Part shown: one piece after another, positions 7,775 to 17,488 of the stretch | Numbering within the stretch: position 1 is the stretch's first letter | How the letters are laid out: each line of letters opens with the position of its first letter | Assembly (NCBI GenBank): GCA_963719275.1 | Contig: CAVRBT010000007.1 | Coordinates: 62,001 to 126,000 of the forward strand | Length of the DNA stretch: 64,000 nucleotides | Reading direction: 5' to 3' | From: AC-32 sp963719275 | GTDB taxonomy: Bacteria; Actinomycetota; Thermoleophilia; Gaiellales; Gaiellaceae | Program-made: the position numbers and the translations under genes | The notes under the pieces: model-generated | What the model was told of the DNA's origin: nothing | Seen by the model: the letters and a program-made list of their open reading frames with translations, nothing else | Database searches by the model: none

Positions 7775-10255
7775 TCACTCCGGCACGTGTAGACGCGCTT
7801 CGGCGACCGCCTGCTCGAGCGTCAGGCCCGCGCCGGCGCGGTGCTCGCGTTCGTATGCCGCACCGAGACGCTCGCGGGCGCTCGACATCAAGCCCTCGTA
7901 GCGCTGCCGTTCAGTGAGGAGCATCCGGAAACCGAGCCGGCGTTCCTGGTCCTCCGCGATTCCCCAGAGGCGCGCCGCTGGGCGGTCGTCCCCCTGTTGC
8001 AGCAGCGCACACCCGATGCCGGCGACGCAGTAGATCTGCACTCGCCGACTTCCAGTCGCAACGGCGTACTCGAGGGCTTCGGCGAAGCGGTGCAGCGCCG
8101 TTCCGGGATCCCCACGATCGAGCGAGAGATCTCCGAGGCTGTGCAACGTGCTGGTCAGCTGTTGGTCGAAGCCCAGCTCTCGTGCGCGCGTCACCGTCTC
8201 TTCGAGCACGCGTTCACCGTCGTCGAAGTCCCCTCGGTCGCGGTATGCGTCGCCCAGCCAGTGGAGCTCGGTCAGGAGCAAAGCCTCAGCGCCGGCCCGC
8301 TCGAACAGCGGCAAGGCCTGTTTGTGGTAGGCGATAGCACCGTCGAAGTCGCCCCGGCGCCACGCCACGCTGGCCAGCATGCTCAACGCCGCACCCACCT
8401 CGTGCGGATCGTCCTGCGCGCGGCGCAATTCGAGCCCTTCCCGCCAGAACGTCTCCGCTCCGTCGACATCGTCGTGCGTGTAATACGCGACTCCGCCTGC
8501 AGCCCCGAGCGCGGCCGCGCGCACGTCTCGCGGAAGAGTGGCGTCGTCGAGGGGCGCCTTCTCAAGCCAGTCTGCGGCATCGCGGTACTGCGCCCTGTTC
8601 AGCCAAAAGCGCCAGAGGGCTGTTCCAAGACGGAGCGTGCCTTCGTGCCGGCCGTCTTCGGATAGCCCTGCCAGCGCCGCGCGAAAGCTCGGCAGCTCCC
8701 GCTCGAAGCGGCTAAGGGACTCCGCACTCAGGTCACGCATCCCCGACAATCGCTCACGCGCGCCGAGCTCTTCGGCGACAGCGACGAAGTAATCGTCGTG
8801 GCGCAGACGCAGCGACGACTCATCCGACAGATCGCGCAGCTTTTCGAGTGCGAGCTCCTTGATCGTCCCGAGCATGTAGAAGCGCCCGTCCTCGCCGTGC
8901 CGCACGAGGTTCTTGTCGACCAGCGACTGCAGGACGTCGAGCTCGGCAGTGCACACGGCCTCCGCCGCCTCGAGCTCGAAGCTCCCGGTGAACACGGCCA
9001 AGGCCGCAAACAACCGCTGCTCGTCAGCGGTGAGGAGCCGATAGCTCCACTCGACAGTCCCGCGTAGCGTGCGCTGCCGCTCGGGTGCGTCGTGCGCGCC
9101 GGACGTCAGCAAGTCGAGGCTGCGCCCGAGGCGCTCGAGGATCTGGTCCGGTGTGAGGACCTTTACGCGCGCGGCAGCAAGCTCGAGCGCGAGCGGAAGG
9201 CCGTCGAGGCGGTCGGCGATCTGACGCACCGCCGAATCGGGCTCGAAGTGGGGATCCAGCTGCCGTGCGCGCTGCGTGAAGAGTGCCGTTGCCTCGTCGA
9301 TCGGAAGCGTCGGCACGGGAAACACCTGTTCAGTAGCGACATTGAGGCGGCTTCGGCTTGTGGAAAGGATGCGCGCGTCGAGCCGGAGGACGATGTCCGC
9401 GGCGTCCGGGAGGAGCTGCTCGAGGTTGTCGAGCACGAGCAGCGTTCGCTTGCCTGCCAGGAACTCGTGCAGGTCGTCCGGACCGCCGACGACTTGCGCG
9501 ATCGTCGGCTCGATCAGTTCCGGATCGCGTACCGCGGCGAGCGAGACGAACCACACACCGTCGCTGTACTGGTCGACGCTTTCCGCAGCGACTTGCAGCG
9601 CAAGCCGAGTCTTGCCCGAGCCGCCAGGGCCGGTGAGCGTGACGATGCGATGCTTGTCGAGCAGCGCCAGCACCTCGGCAAGCTCGTGTTCGCGTCCGAC
9701 GAACGGTGTCGGCTGGACCGGCAGGTTCGTCTGGTCGACGCTCCTCAGAGGCGGGAACTCGTCGTCGTCGAGCTGGTAGAGCCGTTCAGGTGCGGCAAGA
9801 TCTTTGAGCCGGTGTGCGCCGAGGTCACGCAGGCGATCTGCGCCGGCGAGATCGCGCGTTGCTTGCGAGATGAGAATCTGGCCGCCGTGACCGGCAGCGG
9901 CGATGCGCGCAGCGCGATGCACGTCGATGCCGACGTATCCCTCTTCGGTCACCGTCGGCTCCCCTGTGTGCAGTCCCATTCGCACGCGGATCGGCCCGTC
10001 GGCGAGTGTCTCGCGGGCCGCCGCCGCCGCTGCCAGCGCGTCTGACGCCTTCGCAAACGCCACGAAGAACGAATCTCCCTCTGTCCCCACCTCGACGCCA
10101 CCGTGGCGAGCGAACTCCTCACGCAGCGTGCGACGGTGCTCGGCCAGAGCGTCCGCGTACCCGTCGCCGAGCTCCTGCAGAAGCCGCGTCGAGCCTTCGA
10201 TGTCCGTGAACAGGAACGTGACGGTGCCACGCGGCAACGACGCGTCAGCGCGCAT
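7775..10255 (-). CDS. Class III nucleotidyl cyclase domain fused to NB-ARC-like ATPase and TPR regulator
   Basis: About 826 residues from ATG 10255; an in-frame TTG at 10318 would add 21. Residues ~10-180 are a class III cyclase homology domain (VTFLFTDIEGSTRLL with the metal-binding Asp, then EGDSFFVAF). Next come a P-loop ATPase (VGREHELAEVLALL, LTGPGGSGKTRLALQ, TLLVLDNLEQLL) and then helical TPR-like repeats to the C-terminus. Proteins of this plan are common in actinobacteria as signal-responsive regulators; the product nucleotide and target are unknown. No DNA-binding domain is visible. The gene is intact, unlike many of its neighbours. Confidence 0.85.
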   Translation of the reverse strand: MRADASLPRGTVTFLFTDIEGSTRLLQELGDGYADALAEHRRTLREEFARHGGVEVGTEGDSFFVAFAKASDALAAAAAARETLADGPIRVRMGLHTGEPTVTEEGYVGIDVHRAARIAAAGHGGQILISQATRDLAGADRLRDLGAHRLKDLAAPERLYQLDDDEFPPLRSVDQTNLPVQPTPFVGREHELAEVLALLDKHRIVTLTGPGGSGKTRLALQVAAESVDQYSDGVWFVSLAAVRDPELIEPTIAQVVGGPDDLHEFLAGKRTLLVLDNLEQLLPDAADIVLRLDARILSTSRSRLNVATEQVFPVPTLPIDEATALFTQRARQLDPHFEPDSAVRQIADRLDGLPLALELAAARVKVLTPDQILERLGRSLDLLTSGAHDAPERQRTLRGTVEWSYRLLTADEQRLFAALAVFTGSFELEAAEAVCTAELDVLQSLVDKNLVRHGEDGRFYMLGTIKELALEKLRDLSDESSLRLRHDDYFVAVAEELGARERLSGMRDLSAESLSRFERELPSFRAALAGLSEDGRHEGTLRLGTALWRFWLNRAQYRDAADWLEKAPLDDATLPRDVRAAALGAAGGVAYYTHDDVDGAETFWREGLELRRAQDDPHEVGAALSMLASVAWRRGDFDGAIAYHKQALPLFERAGAEALLLTELHWLGDAYRDRGDFDDGERVLEETVTRARELGFDQQLTSTLHSLGDLSLDRGDPGTALHRFAEALEYAVATGSRRVQIYCVAGIGCALLQQGDDRPAARLWGIAEDQERRLGFRMLLTERQRYEGLMSSARERLGAAYEREHRAGAGLTLEQAVAEARLHVPE

Positions 10256-10375
10256 GCGCTCGACGATACCGGCGACCGGCTCGTCGATCGGGACGGCCCC
10301 TCCAGGCCTCCGCGCCAAGCGCTAGCGCGGCAGTCGTTTCGTGCGAGAGAATGACCGACCGAACTGAGGAGCCTG

Positions 10376-10759
10376 ATGCCCCCGACACCCGGAAAGATCT
10401 CTTACGTGCAAATCCCCGCCGCCGACGTTGACCGCTCCGCCGACTTCTACGAGACCGTCTTCGGCTGGAACATCAGGCGGCGCGATGGGGGCCAGATCGC
10501 CTTCGACGACGCGGCTGACGAGGTGGGCGGCGCATGGCTCACCGAGCGTCCGCCGTCGTTGCAGCCGGGCCTACTGATCTACATCAACGTCGAGGACGTC
10601 CAGCGAGCTCTGGAGAAGATCGTGGAGGCAGGCGGCGCGATCGTGACCCCGCTTACACCACAGGGGGAAGGCGAGGCGTTCGCAACCTTTCGCGATCCGG
10701 CCGGAAACGTCCTGGGCATCTTTCACGAAGGCGGCGTTGCCGGGCACATCGGATCTTGA
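10376..10759 (+). CDS. VOC (glyoxalase/bleomycin-resistance fold) protein
   Basis: 127 residues from ATG 10376, behind a GAGGAG ribosome site. A single VOC module is seen: ISYVQIPAADVDRSADFYET at the start, FGWNIRR, then RDPAGNVLGIFHEG at the end with the usual metal-ligand Glu region. The superfamily covers glyoxalases, dioxygenases and binding proteins, so the substrate cannot be given. It stands alone between the divergent cyclase-ATPase gene and a hairpin. Confidence 0.85.
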   Translation: MPPTPGKISYVQIPAADVDRSADFYETVFGWNIRRRDGGQIAFDDAADEVGGAWLTERPPSLQPGLLIYINVEDVQRALEKIVEAGGAIVTPLTPQGEGEAFATFRDPAGNVLGIFHEGGVAGHIGS

Positions 10760-10767
10760 GTTCCGAT

Positions 10768-10785
10768 CAAGCCTCCAGAGGCTTG
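10768..10785 (+). terminator. Short hairpin after the VOC gene
   Basis: A 7-bp stem, CAAGCCT with AGGCTTG, around a CCAG loop, 8 bases after the VOC stop. It is a plausible weak terminator. The remaining bases to 11041 show no gene or site that I can support. Confidence 0.4.
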
Positions 10786-11041
10786 ACGTGAAAGTCCGGT
10801 CGCTCTGACAGATCAAAGCCCTCCGTGGACATCGTCAGACGGCCACCGAAACCCGGAGACGCCGGGGGCCTTGCTCTCGCGGCTCGCGACTTAGCAGAGC
10901 AATACGCAGCGCAGGAACCGGAGCGATTTCAAGTGCCGGCCGTGGCGCACAGGTTGCCGCACCTCCTTCGCCTCCGTAAGGCGGGACGCTAGCTCCGGAT
11001 CCGCAGCTCCAGCTTTCAAGACCCGGTGCCGGACATCGCTC

Positions 11042-11875
11042 TCAGGCGCGGGACGTCGCGCGGCCGAGTTGCTCCGCGACCGGGTCGATGCTGCGGTCCA
11101 TCAGGAACAACAACTCGTCCGTCGGCAGGAACCGCTTCATTGCTGCGACGACTGCGGAGTGGGCCTGCTCGTGGTCCGACCAGTCCGCCGCTGCAACGGC
11201 GCCGAGGAAGGTTTCGATGTAGCTTCGCTGCCAGGCCCAGTCGGCGGGGCTTGCCGGCCCGCCGTGCCCGATATGAAAGACGGCGTCGCTCGGGAAGCGG
11301 TCGCGCAGCGTCTCAATGTTTCCTAGCCACTGCTCGTGGAAGCCGTCGGCGAGGAAGCAATGCTTGTGACCGTAGATTTGGTCGCCGAGGAAGACCGTCC
11401 GCTCGTCGTCGCCGAGCACCCATGGGCTGTCGTGCGGAGACTCGCTCGGGCCGAGGTCGATCACGGTGAAGGTGGCGCCGTCGAAGGTGACGCTCTCACC
11501 GTCGCGGATCGGCGTATTCGGGAAGGTCCGTTCCGCGGCCCATTCGTCGCCGAACATCGGCCGGAGGATCTGCTCCTTCGCCAAGTCGTCCCGGGCGATG
11601 ACGTCGATGACGCCCTGCGGCGCAATGATCGGCACGTCATCTCCGGCGACTAGTTCGGTCAGGCCACCGTAGTGGTCGGGATGGGAATGCGTCAGCAGCA
11701 CGGCCTGAAGCGGTTTCCCGAGCCTCTCGACCCCGGCTCGGAGTGCCCTGCTCTCCGAGACGGTCAGCAGGCTGTCGATCGCGACAACGCTGGACTCCGT
11801 CTCGACGAGATACGCGTTGACGAACGCACCCTCGTGCTCGAGCGGGTAGCGATGAATGGTCGGCTCACTCGTCAT
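11042..11875 (-). CDS. Metallo-beta-lactamase fold hydrolase
   Basis: 277 residues from ATG 11875, chosen because AAGGAG lies six bases upstream; a longer frame to 11926 lacks this. The zinc site HxHxDH is in LTHSHPDHYGG (His63, His65, Asp67, His68). Further ligands are plausible in GPSESPHDSPW, VFLGDQIYGHKHC and FHIGHGGPAS. The substrate is unknown; the family includes glyoxalase II, lactonases and quinolone-response-like enzymes. It is divergent from a broken LysR regulator at 11995, a layout typical of LysR-target pairs. Confidence 0.85.
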   Translation of the reverse strand: MTSEPTIHRYPLEHEGAFVNAYLVETESSVVAIDSLLTVSESRALRAGVERLGKPLQAVLLTHSHPDHYGGLTELVAGDDVPIIAPQGVIDVIARDDLAKEQILRPMFGDEWAAERTFPNTPIRDGESVTFDGATFTVIDLGPSESPHDSPWVLGDDERTVFLGDQIYGHKHCFLADGFHEQWLGNIETLRDRFPSDAVFHIGHGGPASPADWAWQRSYIETFLGAVAAADWSDHEQAHSAVVAAMKRFLPTDELLFLMDRSIDPVAEQLGRATSRA

Positions 11876-11994
11876 GGCTGCTCCTTTCGCGATCACACTC
11901 GATGTCAAGGCTACGCCTACGCCCACCCCGGCCGAAACACCGATTCGGTCTGGCGCGGTACCGATGGCGTATGGAGCGGGAGTACGCTCCAGGC

Positions 11995-12521
11995 ATGCCG
12001 GAGCTTCGCCACCTGCGGTACTTCGTCGCGGTTGCCGCGGAGCTCAACTTCAGCCGGGCGGCGAAGCGACTGCACATGGCACAGCCGCCCGCTCCGCCCG
12101 GTTCGAGACTCTCCCGACGCTTGGCCGCGCGTTCGCGAGACGCCGCCCCGAAGTCGAGCTCGTGACGGTTGCCCTCGACGCCTTGGCCGAGGAGTTCCTG
12201 CTCTTCCCGCGCGAGCTCGCTCCGCGCCTGCACGACTTCTACGTCAATCTCTGCCGGCGGGCCGGCTTCGAACCGAAGCAGGGCACAGAGTCATCCCGTA
12301 CTCGGTGGACGCTCGGGACCTGGGATGCGTCCACGACGGCACTTCTCCCGCGCTCTGCCTCGAGCGGGCTTCCCAGCGGCACCGTCGCGGTTCCGATCAG
12401 CGAGCCAGCCGACCTGCTCGAATCCCAGCTCGTCTGGCCGACTGACAACGCGAGCGCGCGCTTGGCTGCATTCGTCGACGTTTCGAGTGGAGTTTTCGCC
12501 GACGCGCTCGAAGCACGCTGA
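11995..12521 (+). pseudogene. LysR-type regulator with large internal deletion
   Basis: ATG 11995 opens a clear LysR helix-turn-helix (LRHLRYFVAVAAELNFSRAA, RLHMAQPP). Within 40 codons the text becomes ETLPTLGRAFARRRPEVELV in another frame, a segment that belongs near residue 100-120 of a normal regulator. The C-terminal half of the effector domain follows, with about 175 residues in total against the usual 300. The linker helix and first half of the effector domain are gone, so the protein should not work. It was probably the regulator of the divergent metallo-hydrolase gene. Confidence 0.65.
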
Positions 12522-12533
12522 AGGGAGACGTCC

Positions 12534-12838
12534 ATGATCGTCGAGTACATCCGCTACAAGATCGACCCCGACCGCATCGAAGAGTTCGACGACGCCTACC
12601 GACGCGGCGGCGAGCTGCTCGATGCCTCGTCGCACTGCTTGCGCTGGGAGGCCGCCCGCTCGGTCGAGGATCCCGAGAAGCAGATCGTGCGCATCGAGTG
12701 GGACTCAGCCGAGGGGCACCTGCAGGGCTTCCGCCAAAGCGACGACTTCAAGCCGTTCCTCGAGGCTACGGGTCCGTTCTTCAAGGAATCGAGGAGATGA
12801 CCCACTACGAGATCACCGCCAGCGGAGGTGAGCGCTGA
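12534..12838 (+). CDS. ABM (antibiotic biosynthesis monooxygenase-like) protein, frameshifted at the C-terminus
   Basis: It starts at ATG 12534 behind AGGGAG, with a ferredoxin-like ABM fold (MIVEYIRYKIDPDRIEEFDD, then IVRIEWDSAEGHLQGFRQS). Read straight it stops at 12800 after ATGPFFKESRR. One extra A in AAGGAATCGAG would give FFKEIEEMTHYEITASGGER and a stop at 12838, matching how this group usually ends (IEEM.HYE). The loss of one A is therefore likely. ABM proteins are small dimeric enzymes or stress proteins; the substrate is unknown. Confidence 0.7.
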
Positions 12839-12854
12839 CTCATCAAGACCTCGG

Positions 12855-13090
12855 TCATTCGATTGCGCGCCGGGCAATCGCGGGCGGCTCGCGGCCGGCG
12901 ACGAGCCACCCGGTCGCGGCGGCCGCCAGCGGCACGCCGACGACGGCGAGCGCCAGGAACTGGAACGGCACAGAGCCCAGGTAGCCGAGGTCGTCGTAGA
13001 ACGTCGCCAGGAGAACGACGTAGGCGCCGACGACGCCGAGTAGCGCCCCGAGCAGTGCAAGTGATCTAGGGGTCGCCGTTGCGAAACACT
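12855..13090 (-). pseudogene. C-terminal remnant of an FtsX-like ABC permease
   Basis: In the reverse frame ending at TGA 12855-12857, about 75 residues read ATPRSLALLGALLGVVGAYV, FYDDLGYLGSVPFQFLALAV and end TGWLVAGREPPAIARRAIE. Two transmembrane helices and this ending are typical of the last part of FtsX-family permeases. An in-frame stop just upstream and the lack of a start show that the rest of the gene is missing. Codon bias is strongly that of a real gene. Confidence 0.55.
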
Positions 13091-13143
13091 AGGCGTCGGA
13101 TTCGGGTGGATCCACGAGGCGGTGCGCCGCCGGCTCGCCCACG

Positions 13144-15368
13144 ATGCGAGCCATGAAGAACGTCACGACACTCCAGCGGATCGCACTGGCCAGCGCCCGA
13201 AACCCGTGGACGACGATCGGCGCGTGGGTCGCCGCGATGGTGCTCGCTTTTGTCGCGATCGGCGCACTCCTAGGCGGCGCCCTGACCACTCGAGGGGAAC
13301 CCGACCAACAACCCGCAGTCCCTGCGCGCGAAGGACGTGCGCGAAGCCGCGTTCCCGGCGACCTCGACCGCCGCGATGACGGATGTCGTCATCATTCGCT
13401 CCCAGCGCTACACGGTCGACGAGCCGCGGTTCCGCGCCTTCGTCAACGAGCTTGCCGGCGAAGTCCGCGGCGCGAAGAACGTCGAGAGCGTACGCGCCTA
13501 CCCGCAGGCGCACGACCCCTCGCTGGTCTCGAAGGATCGGCGCGCGACGATGGTGCAGTTCGCCATGCCGGACGAGTCGGGTTTGGGGATCGACGACGTC
13601 ATCAGCGCGGTGCAGCGCGCGACTCGAGCCCCGCCTTCGCCGCCAGGGTGACCGGCCAGCGGACGGTGACCACGACTTCAACAAGCTCTCTGAGGACGAC
13701 CTTCGCTCGGGCGAGCTGCAGTTCGGCCTCCCGGCCGCGTTGATCGTCCTCCTGCTCGTCTTCGGCGCGGTCGTCGCCGGGCTCGTCCCGCTGCTGATCG
13801 CACTGCCCTCGATCGTCGTCGCGCTCTTCCTCGTCGCCATCCTCGGGCACGCCTTCAGCCTCTCGATCTTCACGATCAACATGCTCACCGGGATGGGGCT
13901 CGCGCTCGGGATCGACTACGCCCTCTTCGTGGTCTCTCCTTCCGGGAGGAGCGAGGCCGCGGCCGCGAGAAGCTCGATGCGATCGGAGCCTCGGCCTTGA
14001 CCGCGAACCGCGCCGTGCTCTTCAGCGGCACCACCTTCGTGATCGCGATGTTCGGCATGTTTCATCGTGCCGAGCTCGATCATGCGCAGTCTCGCGGTCG
14101 GGGCGATCCTGGTCGGGATCGTTTCGGTCGTGGCCTCGGCAACGCTGCTGCCGGCGCTGCTCGGAGTGCTGGGCGAGCAAGATCGACCGGCTGCGAATAC
14201 CGCTCGTCGGCAGGCGCTCGATCGAAGCCGCCAACCCGGAGGGGCGCTTCTGGGGTGGGATCTCGCTCCGTCCTCCGACGGCCGGCCCTTGCTGCCGGCG
14301 TGTCGGTCGCCCTGCTCCTCGCAGCGGCGTCGCCGATCTTCGGCATGCACGTCGGCACCAGCGGCCCGACGCTGCTGCCGAGTCGCTTCGAGGCACGCCA
14401 GGGTTTCGAGTCACTTCAGCGCAACTTCCCCGGAGCGACGGCGAATCCCGTCGAGATCGTCGTGGCGACCGTCGCGGAGCAACCGCCCGCCGAGCGTGCG
14501 CTGGCCCGGCTGCGCACGACCCTCGCGTCGAACCCACGCTTCGGACCGGGCCTGATCGAGCGCTCGCCGGACGGCGAGGTCGCGATGCGCTCGGTCCCCG
14601 TCCGAGGTGATCCCTCGGGCGACGCGGCCGTATCCGCAGTCCGGCATCTCCGGTCGACGACGGTTCCGGCGGCGTTCGAGGGGGACCGACGCCCAATACT
14701 CGTCGGCGGCCGACGTCCGAGAACATCGACTACTTCGACTCGGTCATCGGCCCGGCTCCGTGGGTGATCGCGTTCGTGCTCGGCCTGACCTTCGTCTTCC
14801 TGACGGTGGTGTTCCGCTCCGTGGTCGTCGCCGGGACGGCCGTCGTCCTCAACCTGCTCTCGGTCAGCGCCGCCTACGGGCTGCTCGTGCTGGTCTTCCA
14901 GGACGGGTTTGCTTCCGGACTGCTGGGCTTCACCCACGTGGACACGATCGAGGCCTGGGTTCCGCTCTTCCTGTTCTCGGTCCTCTTCGGGCTCTCGATG
15001 GACTACCAGGTATTCCTGCTCAGCCGGATCAGGGAGCGCTACAACGAGACCAGGGACACGACCAACGCCGTCACGTTCGGCGTTGCCTCGACGGCACGGA
15101 TCATCACGGGGGCAGCGCTGATCATCGTGGCCGTCTTCGCAGGCTTCGCCGCGGGCGGCTCGTCATGTTCCAGCAGATGGGGTTTGGCGTCGCGGTCGCC
15201 CTGTTGATCGACGCGACGATCATCCGCTCGGTGCTGCTTCCGGCGACGATGCGCATGCTCGGGCGCTGGAATTGGTACCTGCCGCGGTGGCTCGACTGGC
15301 TGCCTCGGGTCTCGGTCGCGAGCCCGGCGCCTGCATCACCCGGAGTCGCATCGATTCAAAGCCACTAA
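13144..15368 (+). pseudogene. MMPL/RND-type membrane transporter, broken by about nine frameshifts
   Basis: Joining the frames gives one MMPL protein of about 740 residues. It contains an N-terminal helix (NPWTTIGAWVAAMVLAFVAI), a periplasmic domain, a helix block (LQFGLPAALIVLLLVFGAVV, MLTGMGLALGIDYALFVV), a second periplasmic domain and a second helix block (VIAFVLGLTFVFLTVVFRSV, FGLSMDYQVFLLSRIRERYN). It ends near WYLPRWLDWLPRV. The frame changes roughly at 13300, 13620, 13670, 13935, 14065, 14170, 14260, 14710 and 15160. The conserved GxxxDY motifs are present. Family members export lipids or drugs. As read it cannot be made; sequencing errors or real decay are both possible. Confidence 0.75.
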
Positions 15369-15379
15369 CTGGAGGTGAG

Positions 15380-15963
15380 ATGAGAGTCGTCGCAGTGGAA
15401 TACGTGACCGTCGACGGTGTCATGCAGGATCCCGGTGGCGTCGGCGAGATCGAGCACGGCGGCTGGTCGAGCCGGTACTTCGACGACGAGCTCGGGCAAG
15501 TCCAATCCGATCAGCTCTTCGCGAGTGACGCGCTGCTGCTCGGGGGCGTGACGTTCGAGGGCTTCGCGGCCGTCTGGCCCGCGATGGAGGAAACCGAAGG
15601 CGAGTTCGCCGTTCGAATGAACGCACTGCCCAAGTACGTCGCTTCGAGGAGCCTCCGCGAGCCGCTGCCGTGGAACGGCCAGCGCTGAAGGGCGAAGTGG
15701 TCGAGGAGGTCGCCAAGCTGAAGCGGCGGCCTGGACAGGACCTCCTGATCTACGGGAGCAGCGACCTCGTGAACGCACTGCACCCACGCGGGTTGATCGA
15801 CGAGTACACGCTCATGGTCTTCCCGGTGACGCTTGGAGTCGGCAAGCACCTCTTCAGAGATGGGACCGACAAGACTGGGCTGAGGCTGACCGACGCCAAG
15901 ACCACGGGTACGGGGGTGGCGCTGCTCACGTACCGGACAGCCGGGGAGGCCGACGACCGGTAA
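15380..15963 (+). CDS. RibD C-terminal (DHFR-like) domain protein 1, one frameshift
   Basis: It starts at ATG 15380 behind GGAGG. It reads MRVVAVEYVTVDGVMQDPGG, then LLLGGVTFEGFAAVWP, and after a frame change near 15675 ALKGEVVEEVAKLKRR, LLIYGSSDLVNALHPRGLID and LMVFPVTLGVGKHLF, stopping at 15963. These blocks are the standard RibD-C/DHFR-like fold of about 190 residues. Members bind NADPH, but most have no known substrate. It is the first of three related genes in tandem here, the others being more damaged. Confidence 0.75.
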
Positions 15964-15974
15964 CGGCGGCCACG

Positions 15975-16591
15975 ATGGAATCGGCACCGCGACCAGACAG
16001 CGGCTACACGCGCACCTGGTCTCCGTCCGGAGACATCGAGTACGCCACGCTGGCCGACGGGACTCGCTTGCGGTACCTGAAGACCGGATCCGGCCCGGCG
16101 CTGATCGTGCTGCACACGGTCCGCACCCAGCTCGATCACTTCCAGCTGGTGATACCGAAGGTCCTCCACGCCTTCACGGTCTACGCGGTAGACCTGCCGG
16201 GCATCGGCTGGTCCGACATCACCTCGGGCGCGAGGTACGACGAGCCGGCGCTCCGTCGCGCGGTCGTCGAGCTCGTCGAGACGCTGGACGTCGGTGACGT
16301 GACGCTGGCAGGCGAGTCGATGGGCGCGACTGTGGCCCTGACGGCCGCAACGGAACTCGAAGACCGCGTCCGCGGGGTCGTCGCCTTCAACCTGTACGAC
16401 TACTCCGAGGGCGTCGGGCGAGCGAATGGCGTCGCATATGTCTACATCGGCAGTGCCCGCGTGCCGGCAATTGGCAACCTCGCCCTGCTTCGAGGGGTCC
16501 GATCGATCGCGCTGCCGAACACCGGGCATTTCGCTGCCCTGAAGAGCCCGACCGCGTGGCGCGGATCCTTGTCGACCACCCCGGTACCTGA
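15975..16591 (+). pseudogene. Alpha/beta hydrolase lacking the cap and catalytic-acid region
   Basis: It starts at ATG 15975. It has the nucleophile elbow GESMG (Ser115) and the C-terminal histidine in ALPNTGHFAALKSP. Between them only about 60 residues remain where a normal enzyme has about 140, so the cap domain and the catalytic Asp are missing. Near 16555 a frame change restores DRVARILVDHPGT with a stop at 16589-16591, directly before the next gene's AGGAGG. The deletion is in frame and the protein is probably inactive. Full-length relatives are hydrolases of unknown substrate. Confidence 0.6.
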
Positions 16592-16603
16592 GGAGGTATT
16601 CCA

Positions 16604-17245
16604 ATGAGCGAGCTCAGGGTGAACATGATGGTGTCGCTGGACGGCTACGCGGCCGGCCCCGACAGGGCGCGGATGCCCCGTTCGGGGTCGGTGGCATGCG
16701 GCTGCACGAGTGGGTCTTTCCGCTCCGGGCGTTCCGCGAGCTGCAGGGAGGGGAGGGCGGCGAGGACAACGAGAGCAGGCCGTTCGTCGAGGCGTTCGAC
16801 AACGTCGGCGCGACCGTGATGGGCCGCAACATGTTCGGCGGCGGCCCCGGCCCGTGGGAGTCGCGGCCGTGGACCGGCTGGTGGGGCCCCAACCCGCCCT
16901 TCCACCACCCGGTCTTCGTCGTCACCACCATGCCCGGGCGCCGCTCGCGTCGAGGGCGGCACGACCTTCTACTTCGTCACCGACGGCATCGAGTCCGCGC
17001 TCGACCAGGCACGGGGCCGCGGCGGGCAAGGACGTCTCGCTCGGCGGCGGCGCCACGGCCGTCCAGAGTACCTGGCCGCGGGCCTCGTCGACGAGATCCT
17101 GATCTCGCTCGTCCCCGTGTTTCTCGGAGGCGGCACTCGGCTCTTCGACAACCTGGGCGAGGCCAGGCCGATGCTCGAGCAGGTCCAGGTGGTCGAAGCG
17201 CCCGGCGTGACGCACATCAGGTACCGGCGGAAGGGGAGCACCTGA
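16604..17245 (+). pseudogene. RibD C-terminal (DHFR-like) domain protein 2, several frameshifts
   Basis: ATG 16604 sits behind a strong AGGAGG. The reading MSELRVNMMVSLDGYAAGP is followed in other frames by GGMRLHEWVFPLRAF, ATVMGRNMFGGGPGPW, TTFYFVTDGIESALDQA, DVSLGGGATAVQ and DEILISLVPVFLGGGTRLF, ending RYRRKGST at 17245. Frame changes lie near 16665, 16935, 17005 and 17065. All family blocks are present in order, so only the frame is lost. This subtype has a longer insert with a GxNMFG motif than its neighbours. Confidence 0.65.
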
Positions 17246-17250
17246 CGACG

Positions 17251-17477
17251 GTGGTGTGCCACGTGACCGTGTCGCTCGACGGCTTCATCGCCGGGCCCGA
17301 TAACGGATGGATTGGGTGTTCGACTACTTCTCGGAGGAATCCAACGAGACGGCCGCCGACGTGTTCGCGGTCCCCGGTGGCCGGCGCGTCCGCCTCGAGC
17401 CGACCCGGGTGACGCGCACCGGATTGCTTGCGGATCTCCGCTTCCGCGTCAGCAGCCGCGAGCGTGCAAACGACTAG
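17251..17477 (+). pseudogene. RibD C-terminal (DHFR-like) domain protein 3, truncated remnant
   Basis: A GTG at 17251 opens VVCHVTVSLDGFIAGPDNG. After a frame change near 17305 it continues MDWVFDYFSEESNETAADV and then jumps to VRLEPTRVTRTGLLADLRFR, which is the normal end of the fold. The middle of the domain, about 110 residues, is missing. The stop TAG 17475-17477 merges with the ribosome site of the GAF gene. Confidence 0.55.
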
Positions 17478-17488
17478 GAGGAATGGGC

